From NCBI GenBank assembly GCA_016647705.1, contig CM028338.1:34043176-34107175 (forward strand): a stretch of 64,000 nt of DNA, in the 5' to 3' direction. The number at the start of each line of letters is the position of its first letter. Position 1 is the stretch's first letter. Positions 22,700 through 33,730 of this stretch are shown here, piece by piece. Both the position numbers and the translations under genes were made by a program. The notes under the pieces were generated by a model that did not search any database, had not been told where the DNA came from, and was given only the letters and a program-made list of their open reading frames with translations. This DNA comes from Eucommia ulmoides. Taxonomy: Eukaryota > Streptophyta > Magnoliopsida > Garryales > Eucommiaceae.

Positions 22700-23826
22700 T
22701 GCACGCATTGTTTTGCTGGTAAACAATATAGAGTTGCATTTTAGAACTTTAATCCATCTAGGAAACGTCATCATTCGGATTTGGTGCATACAGATGTTTG
22801 TTTCATGAAAGATAAAATACTTGGTGGTGCTTCATATTTTGTTATATTTATTGATGATTTTTCTCGAAAAATGTTTGTCTATTCTTTGAAAACCAAAGAT
22901 CAGGTACTTGAGGTGTTTTTTGCGCCAAGGTTGGAAGAGAAATAGGAAGGCAACTCAGGTGTATGCGTGCAAATAATGGTGGTGAATGCAGAGGCTCGTT
23001 TGAGGAACACTGCAGGAAATACGGCATCAGACTTGAGAAAAATGTGTCCAAAACTCCTCAACATAATGGAGTTGCCGAGAAAATGAACCGGACCATTTGT
23101 GAACAAATCAAGTGTATGCTTTCTAACGCAAAGTTGCCTAAATCATTTTGGGATGAGGTAATGAGGACCACAATTGACTTGATCAATTTGTCTCCATCAA
23201 TTCATTTGAATGGACATATTTTAGAAAGTGTGTCGACCAGAAAAGATATCTTCTACAAGCATTTGAGGGTATTTGGATGCCGAACATTTGTCTATATTCT
23301 GAAGGATAAAAGGTCCAAGCTTGATGACGAGACAAAGTAGTATATATTCTTGAACTACGGGCATGAAGAATTTGGCTACAGATTGTGGGATCTGGTTGCC
23401 AGGAAAGTAATTTGTAGCAAAGACGTGACATTCCTTAAAGATCAAACTATCGAGGATGTTGAGAAAGATATAAAATCGAGATTCTCTGGCAATTATCTAG
23501 TCCACTTAGATCCAGTTCCAGCACTCGTGACAGATCCACCAGAAGAGCAGTCCAGTGATATTTTTGATGAATTCCATGTCGGTGATGAAATGTCGCACAA
23601 GCAACCACCTCCACCTCTTCCAGTTGATGTTCAACTGAGAAGGTCCAACAAGTATTGTAGGACTTCTACAAAATACCAGTCTAATGAGTATGTGATGCTT
23701 ACAGATAGGGGAGAGCCAGAAAGCTATGAAAAAGCCGTGTCAAGTGAAAATAAAAATGAGTGGAGGAAATCCATGCAAGAAGAGATGAAATCTTTCCATG
23801 AGAATTGCACTTATGACTTGATATAA
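22700..23826 (+). pseudogene. Copia integrase and linker to RT, degenerate
   Basis: Broken frames cover the integrase core: a HSDLVHTD-like segment near 22772, IFIDDFSRKMFVY near 22846, then NNGGECRGSFEEHCRKYGI and TPQHNGVAEKMNRT (22963-23090), which holds the conserved Q-N-G-x-x-E region. A GPFxxP-like linker and a segment ending WRKSMQEEMKSFHEN...YDL (23750-23826) mark the start of RT, which is then missing. The stop at 23338 is in frame with its continuation. Confidence 0.88.
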
Positions 23827-24066
23827 CTTCCTAAAGATAAAAGAAGTTTGAAGAATAAATGGGTTTCCAATTTGAAAATTGAAGACAATAACTCATGTCT
23901 GTGGTACCATTGGATTCGTGATATGTTGAATATGAAGTTGCTAAACACAAATGAGAATGGTTCAGATGTGATAACAAAAGTTCTTCTAAGACAGAAGCTT
24001 GAGAGTTGCAGAGAGAGAGAGAGAATAGATCTCTTGCATTTGTATATATGAGCTGAATGGCAGATT

Positions 24067-24814
24067 TGTTGGGTAGGTCCAGCCCATGTGGAAATGAACC
24101 TAGCCCAAAGCGCAATGGGGCTTAACTTATGTGAGAGGAAAAAAATATGGGGGCCCATTTATATTTTCTTAATTAAAGAAAGAAAAGGAAAAAATAACAA
24201 AAAACCCATTAGGTTTTTTCCCTTTCCATTCATATGACTGCTTGATTATAAGGTAAGTGGCTTGAGTGTGAAAACAAGAAAAAGGCATTGAGTGAACAAA
24301 CAGCAAGTAAAAGGCAATAGTATGGCAGTAGGGTTTTTAGAGAGAAGGAAAATGAGAAAGACTCGATTCGGCTTGTCCATCGGAGCGATTCGAATTCCTA
24401 TTGGGTTTAAATTTCAGGGACTTGTTCTCAGCATCAAGTACTTCGTTTCTATCGGTCTTGATCTTCAGTAACCCTTTTCTAATTGGTGATTTGGCATTTC
24501 TCTCTAAATCCGTATTTTTTGTTCCTTGTTGTATCTACCAGTTTCGGTGATGTTTATGTGTTGATCCAAGAGTGTTTCTCTTAAAGGTATGAACAATTGT
24601 AATCTCATTATTTTGTGATAGTGGAAGTTGAGATTGGACTTCGGTCGCGTAGTTTTCCTACCTTGGGGTTTTTCACGTTTAAATTGTGTCACCCGCTTTA
24701 TTTGTTACTTGATTTTATCTTGGTTAATATATGTGGGTATTGAAATCAATAATCCTATTTTAATCATATAAAGATGGAAAACAAAATCTAATTAATTGAT
24801 GAATTTTTGCAACA
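24067..24814 (+). repeat. 3' LTR of the copia element
   Basis: It starts TGTTGGG after a degraded purine tract (ATGGCAGATT) and ends GCAACA. At about 748 bp it is the complete copy and contains internal T-rich and promoter-like sequence. Confidence 0.75.
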
Positions 24815-25084
24815 AAACTGGGTTCCATACGTGTTCCCCTTCGTCATTTTTTGGTGCATGAGGGAATCACAACGAAATCATATATGCTTATGGAGTTGCT
24901 TTCCTTTGAATGCAGAGTAGCTTCAATTGTGACGTCTCTATTTGGATAGCACCGATGGCCACCTTTTTGGTTTTAAAAGGTAGAATGAAGGAGAGAGGGG
25001 AGAAAAGAGAATAAGGAAAAAATAAAAATAAAAAAAAGAAAAAATTACCGTTTACTCCCAAAAAAAATAATTATTTACCGTCTG
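24815..25084. other. Spacer between the copia element and the MULE
   Basis: No gene seen. It contains an A-rich, GA-rich stretch and a segment starting TTACCGTTTACTCCC that may belong to the MULE terminus. Confidence 0.4.
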
Positions 25085-25197
25085 CTCCCCGCCTATTTTC
25101 CTTGCACCGATCAATCCCATCCGACAGCTTTTCTTGCACCAGTTAATCCCGTCGGCGGTAAACATAGCACGGAAAACTCCCGGTTCCAAAAACGACG

Positions 25198-25407
25198 ATG
25201 AGGAGATTACCGAAAATGCCCTTTCGTGTTTCGCGCCAACGACGATTACCTTATTTAGCTTATGAGTTTCCTAATTTTGCAACGGTACATTCATTCGGAA
25301 ATCAGAACAGGGTGCAGTCGTTAGGTTGTTCAATATTCCGATTTCAAGATCGAGAATATTCATCGTCGGCGCAGATTGAGCTTTTTGTAATCATCAAACT
25401 GACACAG
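25198..25407 (+). CDS. Possible 5' exon within the MULE
   Basis: An ATG-started open frame of 70 codons ends exactly at a good donor (CACAG|GTAAGA). It contains no recognised domain. It could be the first exon of the transposase, with the repeat array at 25677-26290 lying in the intron, but the phase does not fit the next coding block without an indel. Confidence 0.3.
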
Positions 25408-25676
25408 GTAAGAATAAAGGCTAGATTTGCGGTTCGAATTTGCTGAATTAACGCATCAATTGATTTCTACATATTCGATCAAATGCATTAAGTTATATAT
25501 TTTCGCCGGAATTCTTGTTTTTTTACACACAACGAGCGTAGTCCATGAAGGAATTCATACTTTGATTTGGTACATCATGTGTTTTTGATTAAATATGTAC
25601 GTCGAGTTGATGAATTAATATCGAAAATACATACTTATTGTACGATTTGTATCGATCTAGTTTAGCTGACTCTTTT

Positions 25677-26290
25677 AACATGTTATATTCAACATCTGAA
25701 CGAGTTTTCTTTTTGTTTTTAGACAATTAGTATGTGTTTTCTGATGATGACAGTAATGTTACATTCAACATCAGCATGAGTTTTTGTTTTTAGACAATAA
25801 GTATGTATTTTTTTTTAGACAATAAGATGTTGAATATAACATGTTAAACCAGTGCCCTTTTTGATCGGACAAAGAGTGTTACATTCAACATGACCACATC
25901 TAAATCAATAATTAGATGATGACAGTAATGTTACATTCAACATCAGCATGAGTTTTTGTTTTTAGATAATAAGTATGTATTTTTTTTAGACAATAAGATG
26001 TTGAATATAACATGTTAAACCAGTGCCCTTTTTGATCGGACATAGAGTGTTACATTCAACATAACCACATATAAATCAATAATTAAATGATGACAGTAAT
26101 GTTATATTCAACATCAGCATGAGTTTTTGTTTTTAGACAATAAGTATGTATTTTTTTTAGACAATAAGATGTTGAATATAACATGTTAAACCATTGTCCT
26201 TTTTGATCGGACAAAGAGTGTTACATTCAACATGATCACATCTAAATCAATAATTAGATGATGAACAATAATGTTACGTTCAACATCCAC
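25677..26290. repeat. Left motif array, 171-172 bp period
   Basis: Three and a fraction direct repeats carry a CAGTAATGTTACATTCAACA block (25753, 25925, 26096 and a variant near 26268). Each unit also holds the opposite-strand form GATGTTGAATATAACATG and a third copy in GTGTTACATTCAACAT. About eleven motif copies are present in alternating orientation. Confidence 0.9.
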
Positions 26291-26390
26291 TTAATCATAT
26301 CATATAGTTGGTTATATTTCACATGAACATAACACAACTAACATTTAATGTTAATGATATTTCACAGAAATAGCATCATCAATTGCATTA

Positions 26391-28837
26391 ATGTGCAAAT
26401 ATGAGAACGTGACAACGGTTTTGAGGATGATAAGCGGCAACAATTTGGTTGAATTGCGTGAAAAAATAATAAATAAATGGTCAGATCTATTCATTGCCAA
26501 CTTTGAGTTGTCATACTCACTCCCGGGACATCCAAAGTGTACACTTGATGATCAGAATGATTATGAAGAAATGTTTTTGGTGGCTGCCCACATGAACATT
26601 GATTTTTCAGAAGTCTGTGTCCAAAAAAGGTGAGTGAATCAAGTGCATCTACTGGTGCTTCTTCATGTGCAACTTTACCCCCAAACAATTGTGTCAATGG
26701 TGACAGCGACGGGGAAATGGATTATATAGGCAGCTATGGTAATATGTTACAGTTAAGCAATGACAAATTGCTACTTTCTTCAATTTGGGCTGATGGTATT
26801 CAAGAGGTGGGGTAGAAATTCAGGGGAGGAACAAGTGAATTTCGTATGGCTTTGAAGAAATTTGCTGTAGAAGTTGGGTTTAATTTTGTCTATATCAAGA
26901 ATGATAAAACACGCGTGACAGCTGAATGCTCACTACGGGAGGATAGAAAATGCCCATGGTTCGTGCATGGAAGGGTAAGGAGCGAAAATGGTTTTTTTTT
27001 TATATTCGAACTCTTGTAAAAGAACACACATGTGGAGCTGCATTTCGCACCAGTAAGAACAAAAAATTGACGTCAGAAGTCATTTCATCATGTTTGGCTG
27101 ATGAGGTTCGTTCCAACCCCGAAACTTGCCCGATTGATGTTGTTTACACTTTTAGGAAACACTATGGGCTAGAAATAACATACCGGAATGCATGGATGGG
27201 GGTAGAAAAGGCCAGGAATAATGTCTTTGGCGATTACTCGTCATCCTATGATCAATTGAGATGGTACGTTGATAAATGTAAGGAGACAAATCCTGGCAGT
27301 CACATTGCATTAGAATACAATTTGGAGACAGGACATTTCATGAGAATATTCATTGCGTTTCAAGCGTGTATACATAGGTTCAGGTTCTGTTGGCCAATGT
27401 TGTTTCTTGATGGCACATTCCTAACTGGTCGTTACAAAGGTAATTTATTAGCGGCAACAGCGAAGGATGGGAATCAAGGTACGTTTTTGTAAGTTTTTTA
27501 TTTGTTACATGTAAGAATGTTACTTTCAACATGAAAATGATGAGAACATTTGATGTTACATTCAACATCCACTGGTGTTGAATGTAACATCTTAAGGATT
27601 TTATTATTTACATATATAAACACAAGTGACTAATTGATGTTACATTCAACATCCAAAGTGTTGAATGTAACATCTTATGGATTTTACTCTGCATACATAC
27701 ATCAATAGAACACTTGATGTTACATTCAACATCCATAAGTTGTTGAATGTAACACCTTGTGGATTAACAATTTTCTGTTTTTCCGATCATGCAGGGATGT
27801 TTCCACTTGCATTTTCTATTGTTGATGCAGAGAATGATGATAACTGGGCTTGGTTTTTATTGGAAGTTAGAAAGATTATTGAGCCAGAGCTTGTCATAAC
27901 ATTCATCTCTGATCTGCATAATGGAATTTTGGAAGGGGTACGTGAAGTGTTTCCACACTGTCACCATGCTTATTGTTTGCATCATTTGAAGATGAATTTA
28001 ACAGCTGTGATGACTGGTACAACTACAACATTTAAAGATATAATGGTTCAGAAATTGAATGGTTTGGCATATGCACATTCACCAGAAATGTTTAAATTTT
28101 TATTTGATCAAATGATTAATGAAGGATGTACAAAGGTGCATAACTTCATTCAAGAATTATCACCACAAATATTTAGTAATGCTTTTTTTAGAGGCAAATG
28201 ATATGGTGAGATGACGTCTAACTTGGCGGAGTGCTTCAATTCATGGATAAGTGAATATCGTCATCTATCGGCAATTTTGTTGATTGACAAAATAAGGATA
28301 CGATGGATGGACTTAATGGCGGAGAGGAGAAATGAAGCGAACAAACTACAATCTGAGATCATAACAATTTGGGAGAATAGGATGTGTGAATTAATGAACG
28401 AAGGACGAACATGGAATATCGATTCTTCAGGAAATGGTGTATTTGAGGTCCATTTTAACCCTTCCGTTCTAGTTGATACTGAAGGACGCACATACTCATG
28501 CCGACAATGGCAAATAAAGGGATTCCCATGTGTTCATGCTTTTGCAGCTATATATAAGAGTGGATTACCTAAATTCAATTACATAGAGGACTATTTCCGA
28601 AGCTGTTTTTACCGTGAAACATACTCAAGAGGTATATATGCAATTCCAACAATGGAACGACCAATTTTGGGTGAAAGTGAATCAATGATATTGCCTCCGT
28701 TGTCAAAGAAACAACCAGGACGGCCGAAGAAAGTTAGAATCCCATCTAGAGGAGAGGTAAAAGAAAGACGGTGTGGTAGATGTGGGAAAATGGGTAGACA
28801 CAATAGGAAAACATGTAAGGCACCTCTAAATGAATAA
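26391..28837 (+). pseudogene. MuDR-type MULE transposase, degraded
   Basis: Blocks in order: an N-terminal PB1-like region (26391-26630, with LSYSLPGHPKCTLDDQNDYEEM); a DNA-binding MuDR region (26830-27080, with KNDKTRVTAECS); and the catalytic domain with Asp in FLDGTFLTGRYKG (27409), Asp in ISDLHNGI (27911) and Glu in NLAECFNSW (28229). A SWIM zinc finger CRQWQIKGFPCVHA (28499-28540) and a C-terminal CCHC knuckle CGRCGKMGRHNRKTC (about 28772-28816) follow. One intron (27479-27794, GT...AG) splits the gene cleanly at Gly. The gene is broken by a frameshift near 26625, a TAG at 26813-26815, a frameshift in the T-run near 26992-27001, and a TGA at 28199-28201. Both stops are explained by C-to-T changes (CAG to TAG, CGA to TGA). 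Confidence 0.9.
27479..27794 (+). other. Transposase intron made of motif hairpins
   Basis: The donor is AAG|GTACGT and the acceptor CATGCAG|GGATG, keeping frame. Inside are three hairpins about 85 bp apart, near 27552, 27640 and 27716. The first two have perfect 16 bp stems (GATGTTACATTCAACA paired with TGTTGAATGTAACATC) and loops of 7-8 nt. Positions 27507-27738 recur inverted in the ULP-like gene at 31029-31260. Confidence 0.85.
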
Positions 28838-28939
28838 TCATGAGGTGGATCTTGATTTTTTTTGTCAATTTTTTTTCAAATAATAATGTTCTATTTGTCA
28901 TAATTTTTTTTTAAACAATATTGAATAAAAAAGCAGTGC

Positions 28940-29430
28940 ATTTTTTTGTTCAGATAATGTTTTGCATTCAACATTTTTGTCATAGGCTTCTTTGTGTTAC
29001 ATTCAACACTGTCATAGGCTTGTTCGTATTACATTCAACACTCTCTATTGAAAGTAACACGTTAATAGACAATCATTTTTGCGTTTCTTTAACGTGTTGA
29101 ATGTAACATCTTCTGAAACACGCTATTTTTGGTGTCCTACAATTGAACATCTTGTGTAACATCTTATTAGTTCCACGGAAAAACGCCATTTTCCGTGTCT
29201 ATTAACGTGTTGAATGTAACATCGTCTGAAAAACGTTTTTTTCATTTCTGTTAACGTGTTGAATGTAATATCTTCTTATTTCCACAGAAAAACTACATTT
29301 TTTTGTGTCTATTAACGTGTTGAATGTAACACGGCTTGTGTTCATTATATAAGTTTTTATATTAACGTGTTGAATGTAACACGGCTTGTGCTCATTTTTA
29401 TCTGACTTTTTTAATGTAACACTCATGTTC
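28940..29430. repeat. Intergenic motif array between transposase and ULP-like gene
   Basis: About ten copies of the motif, mostly as GTGTTGAATGTAACA preceded by TTAAC, separated by 30-60 bp containing GAAAAACG/CGTTTTT and GTGTCTATTAACG. It is the inverted counterpart of the array at 33731-34610, so the ULP-like gene lies between inverted arrays. Confidence 0.88.
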
Positions 29431-30980
29431 CGCGATACACCATATTATTTCCCTCCAAAACCGCGCATTTCGTACCTTCTGCAGAGATAATGCGCCGGCG
29501 ACGTTTGTTTTGGAAAACGTGCCCTTACTCAAATGTCATTTTTGTACCGAGTCATTTTATTTCTCAAACTTTTCATCTTCTCGCATACGCAACCAAAAAA
29601 CACCTTTCTACTCTGTTCTCTCCCGTCGTTCTCATCCTCAAACCGGCGAAAAAATGGTGCACACAAGAAGAAAAATGGTGACTAAGAATCCTAACAGGGC
29701 TGATGATCCTGTAAATCTGTCTGATTCAGGTACTGTGTTCTTTGTCTTATATTTGATAATGCTCTTTACATGCACACGAAACACATATGTTGAAAAGTGC
29801 AATTATGTTGATCGTAACATTTGTTATATATGTAACACTGTTTGTTGTTTTTTGAAAAAAATGTGACATCGTAATGATTGTTCAGAAGATGTCCCGTTCC
29901 TTCATGTAACGCAACAAATGAACTCATCCACTGAATCTGATGAGATCATAGGTAAGTAATTTTCCTTCTTCCATTAACTGTTTTATTGGTCTTCCTACTA
30001 AATCATCTATAAATGTGTAGCATGTACTTTTAAGCTTGACTGCATTGCATTTGTTTTTTGGTAGTTTCACAGCTAGAGAAGACTGTGCAACCAATAAAAT
30101 TCCGTTCAAATCTATCGCAATTTCATTCGTTAATCAAGTCTATTCATCTTCAACGTGAACACTTTCAAATTCTGCAGACAATTCCATTTTGGAACACAAT
30201 AAATGCTCTCCTACGATGGGGGAGTGGAATCAGTTCATTCCACAAAATAGATTCCCTCATCGCCAATATCATTCGCTCACATGAACCACATAAAAAAGCG
30301 TTCAAGCTTGGATCAAAACTGGTTACATTTACAAGCAATGATGTCCAGTTGATTTTTGGATTACCACTAGGGAATGAATAACTCCCTGGTCGTTATGCAA
30401 AAAAAATGAGTTCTAAATTCTTAGCAAGGAGGTGCTTGGCTAAAAACAGATTGAGTGTTGTTGAGATAAAGAATGAAATTGTCAAAGCATTGGCCAGTAA
30501 TAACCATGAAGATGTATAAGATGTTGCTCGTCTGCTATGCTTGCATCTCATAGCAACTTGTTTTTTTTCAAACAAGGGTCAAGCTGCTGATGTGTCTGAT
30601 ATCATGAATGTTAAGGATTTAGGAATGATGGTGACTTATAACTGGGCTGAAGCAATTCATTCAAACTTGATGTCATCGATTTCCTCAGATTATCGCAGAC
30701 CAGAAACTGTTACTGGATGTGTTATCGCATTGCAGGTTATATAATTCTCTTTTTTTTTACATTGTTCTCTAGTACATATCATTTTTCCCCTTATGTTTTT
30801 ACGTTTCAAATTTAATGATGTGGTGCATTTTTTATTCAGTTTTGGTTATGCGAGCACACATATTTGCTCAAAGAAGTTGAAGGGCAGCAATATTCTATTC
30901 CACTCTGGGAAAAGTGGGACATAATGCAACTTATGGAAGTTGCATCTGGTTTGCAATTGTCCCAATTGCCTGTTAATCAG

Positions 30981-31271
30981 GTATGCATGTTATATGCAAA
31001 CATGTTCTCTATTATGTATCATCACCTTGTGGATGTTGAATGTAACGTTAAGAGTTCTATTAATGTCTGTATGCAGAGTAAAATCCATAAGATGTTACAT
31101 TCAACACTGTGGATGTTGAATGTAACATCAATTGGTCACTTGTGTTTAGATATGTAAATAATAAAATCCTTAAGATGTTACATTCAACACCAGTTGATGT
31201 TGAATGTAACACCAAAATGTTCTCATCATTTTCATGTTGCAAGTAACATTCTTACATGTACTGTTGTCTAG
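30981..31271 (+). other. ULP-like intron, inverted copy of the transposase intron
   Basis: The donor is ATCAG|GTATGC and the acceptor GTCTAG|ATTAAG. Positions 31029-31260 are the reverse complement of 27507-27738 with only scattered mismatches, including the hairpins and unique flanking text such as CATTTTCATGTTG and GTTTAGATATGTAAATAATA. Confidence 0.88.
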
Positions 31272-32489
31272 ATTAAGCGGGCTGAAATTAAGGAAACAAT
31301 GGCTGAAATGCAAATGGGTATTGTGCTTCCAAGTCGTACTGATATTGAATCGTCTAGTCGGGATAAGAAGCACAAGGGCAAGAAGAAGGTCGATTCGTCA
31401 GAATTTCCTTCTTTTGACCTCAAGATTTCTCAAGAGTTCACTACTGATGTTGCTGAATTCTGGGGGGGTCCCAAAACTTGGCTCAGCTTGTACAAAGAAA
31501 TAAAAAACTTGCTGGTGATTATGATCGTCTAAAGGGGGAACGCAAAGAGTTGAAGAAGAAATATAAAAAAAAATAAAAAAATTGAAGAAAGAGATTGAAT
31601 TTTTAAAAGCCCAATTGACGAATTCACTGGTTGAAACAGAGGTACACATTGTTACGCAAACGGAAAAACTTGTTACTGAAAAAGCAGTACTCCAGGAACA
31701 TCTAGAAGAGGCTGTGGTGCATTCTGTTACACAGTCCATTCAGAAAGAGCAAGAATTCAAAGAACAGGTTGTGGAGATCGTAAAGTTTTATAATTCGGCA
31801 TTAGAAGAGCGCGAATCTGTTATTGCCCAACAAGCATGTGAGATTGCCAAACATGATCGTGAACCAATAGTCAAATGTCCAAATGTACCTGACAAAATGG
31901 TTACACGAAGAAGTACACGTCAAAAAACACATATGACAACTCCCACATCACTTGTAAAAAATGTTAAAACCCGCGCGAGGACACGGAAAACTGGTAAGGG
32001 GTCAGTCCATGAATATTACATTCCTGCAAAACGATCGAAGAAGCTTATAAAAGCTACTGAGAAGGAAAAGCCAGTGACAACCAATCAGTCAAAGGGCACT
32101 ACAGTATATCAAGGATAATCCAGCAAAATGACTGCTGAGTTGGATGAGTCATGCATGCTGCCTTCCCGAGATAGTGTTGTGGCTATGATGTTAACTGAAG
32201 ACGAATGGAAACTCCTAGAGCTTATTATGCAAACAGAGGGTTATACGTAAGTCTCATTCTTCCATCTTTATTATTTTTCATTTTCATCTATGTCTCGATT
32301 GTTTTGTGCTGATCCAATGAAAAATATTTTGTTCTTTATACAATTAGAGCATTTGTTTGGGGGTGGAGAATGGACTTTTGGACAGGTCTCCTTTGTTGAC
32401 ATTCTTGATCTACTATGGGAAAAACAGCTGACAAATTTTGTGAGTTACCCTGTATATTGTTTTTTTTTTTTTTTTGTTTAATCTATATG

Positions 32490-32532
32490 ATGTTACATTC
32501 AACATCTGTGGATGTTGAGTATAACATGTATT
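32490..32532. repeat. Single motif hairpin in a ULP-like intron
   Basis: GATGTTACATTCAACA and the inverse GATGTTGAGTATAACATG lie close together in the intron after exon 32348-32439, forming another imperfect hairpin. Confidence 0.75.
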
Positions 32533-33730
32533 GGCATTATAAAACTCTAATGCATATTCTAAACGTATTGATGCTTATTTAATCAGGTGATCAATGGTGT
32601 TATGGAGCTCTTGTGCCTCGAACAAATGAATATGGCAAATGATTTAAAACAGCTTGGCGACATTCTTGTTGATCAATCATTTTCATAAATAGTACATGTT
32701 GGGTGAGTACATTTTGCTTCTTTTCCATTTAACTGTTATACATCTACAAAATTTATTCACACATACGTTAAAAATGTTTTCTACAGTCATGGATTGTTGA
32801 AGGGGATGAACTCACACTTAACAAATTTTTGAACCCTGACATAATCCGTGCCTTCACATCTGAGTGCCGTTATGTTCATTTTCCCATAAACACTGCTGGC
32901 CCTACTCCAACAACTGGGCATTGGACCTTAGCTGTGTGCGATAAGCAAGAGTCAACATGGCGTCATTATAATTCTGTTAATCTGAGACGAAGAGGCATAG
33001 TTGACCATTTTTTCGAAAATGCGAAAAAACTTGTAAGCTTGTATTTTCATAAAATCATTTTTTGTTGCTGTTATAACCAACAATAATTGACGATTTTTGT
33101 CCACCTATAGATTGCATACGTAGATAAACTACTCAGCAAAAATAATGTGGAGCATGAGTGGGCTAATCCTTCAGAAGATAAGATGCTGAATGTTGGTGAT
33201 GTACCAGATCAAGGTTCATCAGCGTAAGTACTGCATATATAACTTAATAATTTAAGTCATACATCATTCAATAAAAAAAAAAGAAAAGGAACAGTTGTTT
33301 GAATGTTGGTGATGTTGAATTTACAGTGTTGATTGTGGAGTATGCGTCATCCATGTAATGAAGAAGATCTTTAGGAAGGAAAAAATCCTTACCAATATGG
33401 GCTTGCATGGTTTTCGCATGGAACGTGCTGCTATCATTCATGACTTCTTAAATGATGCACCAAGAAGATGGACGCTTGACTCATATCACACACGCACAAT
33501 AAATGAACCCAAACCTAACTGAAAAATGGACAAATGGTATTGAAGTTCTAGATTTCCACAATTGTTTTTTTGGAAACTGTTTTCCGAAGTTATTTTTTGG
33601 ATGTAATCCATTGTATATACACAATGTCATACACATTTTTGTTGCTGTCCTTTTTTATATGACAGTGTTTAATGTAATAGTCCTAACAAATTGAATGACA
33701 AAAACAAAATAGACAAATAATGGTGTTTTT

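Larger units (their letters stand above)
21334..24814 (+). mobile_element. Ty1/copia element with two LTRs, RT/RNase H deleted
   Basis: The left LTR starts TGTTGGGTAGGTC at 21334 and the right LTR starts TGTTGGGTAGGTC at 24067. Both run on through CCCATTAGGTTTTTTCC and CATTGAGTGAACAAA. The right LTR appears to end GCAACA at 24814, flanked by AAACT, against GAACT before the left LTR (one mismatch). Between them lie degraded gag, protease and integrase, then an abrupt jump at about 23870-24000 to the 3' LTR. The polymerase half is lost. Confidence 0.85.
29654..33522 (+). pseudogene. ULP1-like (C48) cysteine protease gene of the MULE, degraded
   Basis: This is a multi-exon gene with plant splice sites. 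Likely exons: 29654-29729, 29886-29951, 30065-30735, 30840-30980, 31272-32246, 32348-32439, about 32588-32704, about 32787-33031, about 33111-33222 and about 33327-33522. The N-terminal half has a helical domain typical of plant transposon ULP proteins (TSNDVQLIFGLPLGNE). The middle (31560-31860) is a Lys/Glu-rich coiled coil followed by a basic region. The C-terminus is the ULP1 catalytic fold: His in GHWTLAVCD (32919), Gln in VPDQGSS, Cys in VDCGVCVIHV (33334). The expected catalytic Asp in H-Y-D-S is Asn (HYNSV, 32970). In-frame stops occur near 30379, 30518, 31575 and 32116, and a frameshift near 31505. ULP1 enzymes cleave SUMO-type conjugates; this copy should be inactive. Confidence 0.82.
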
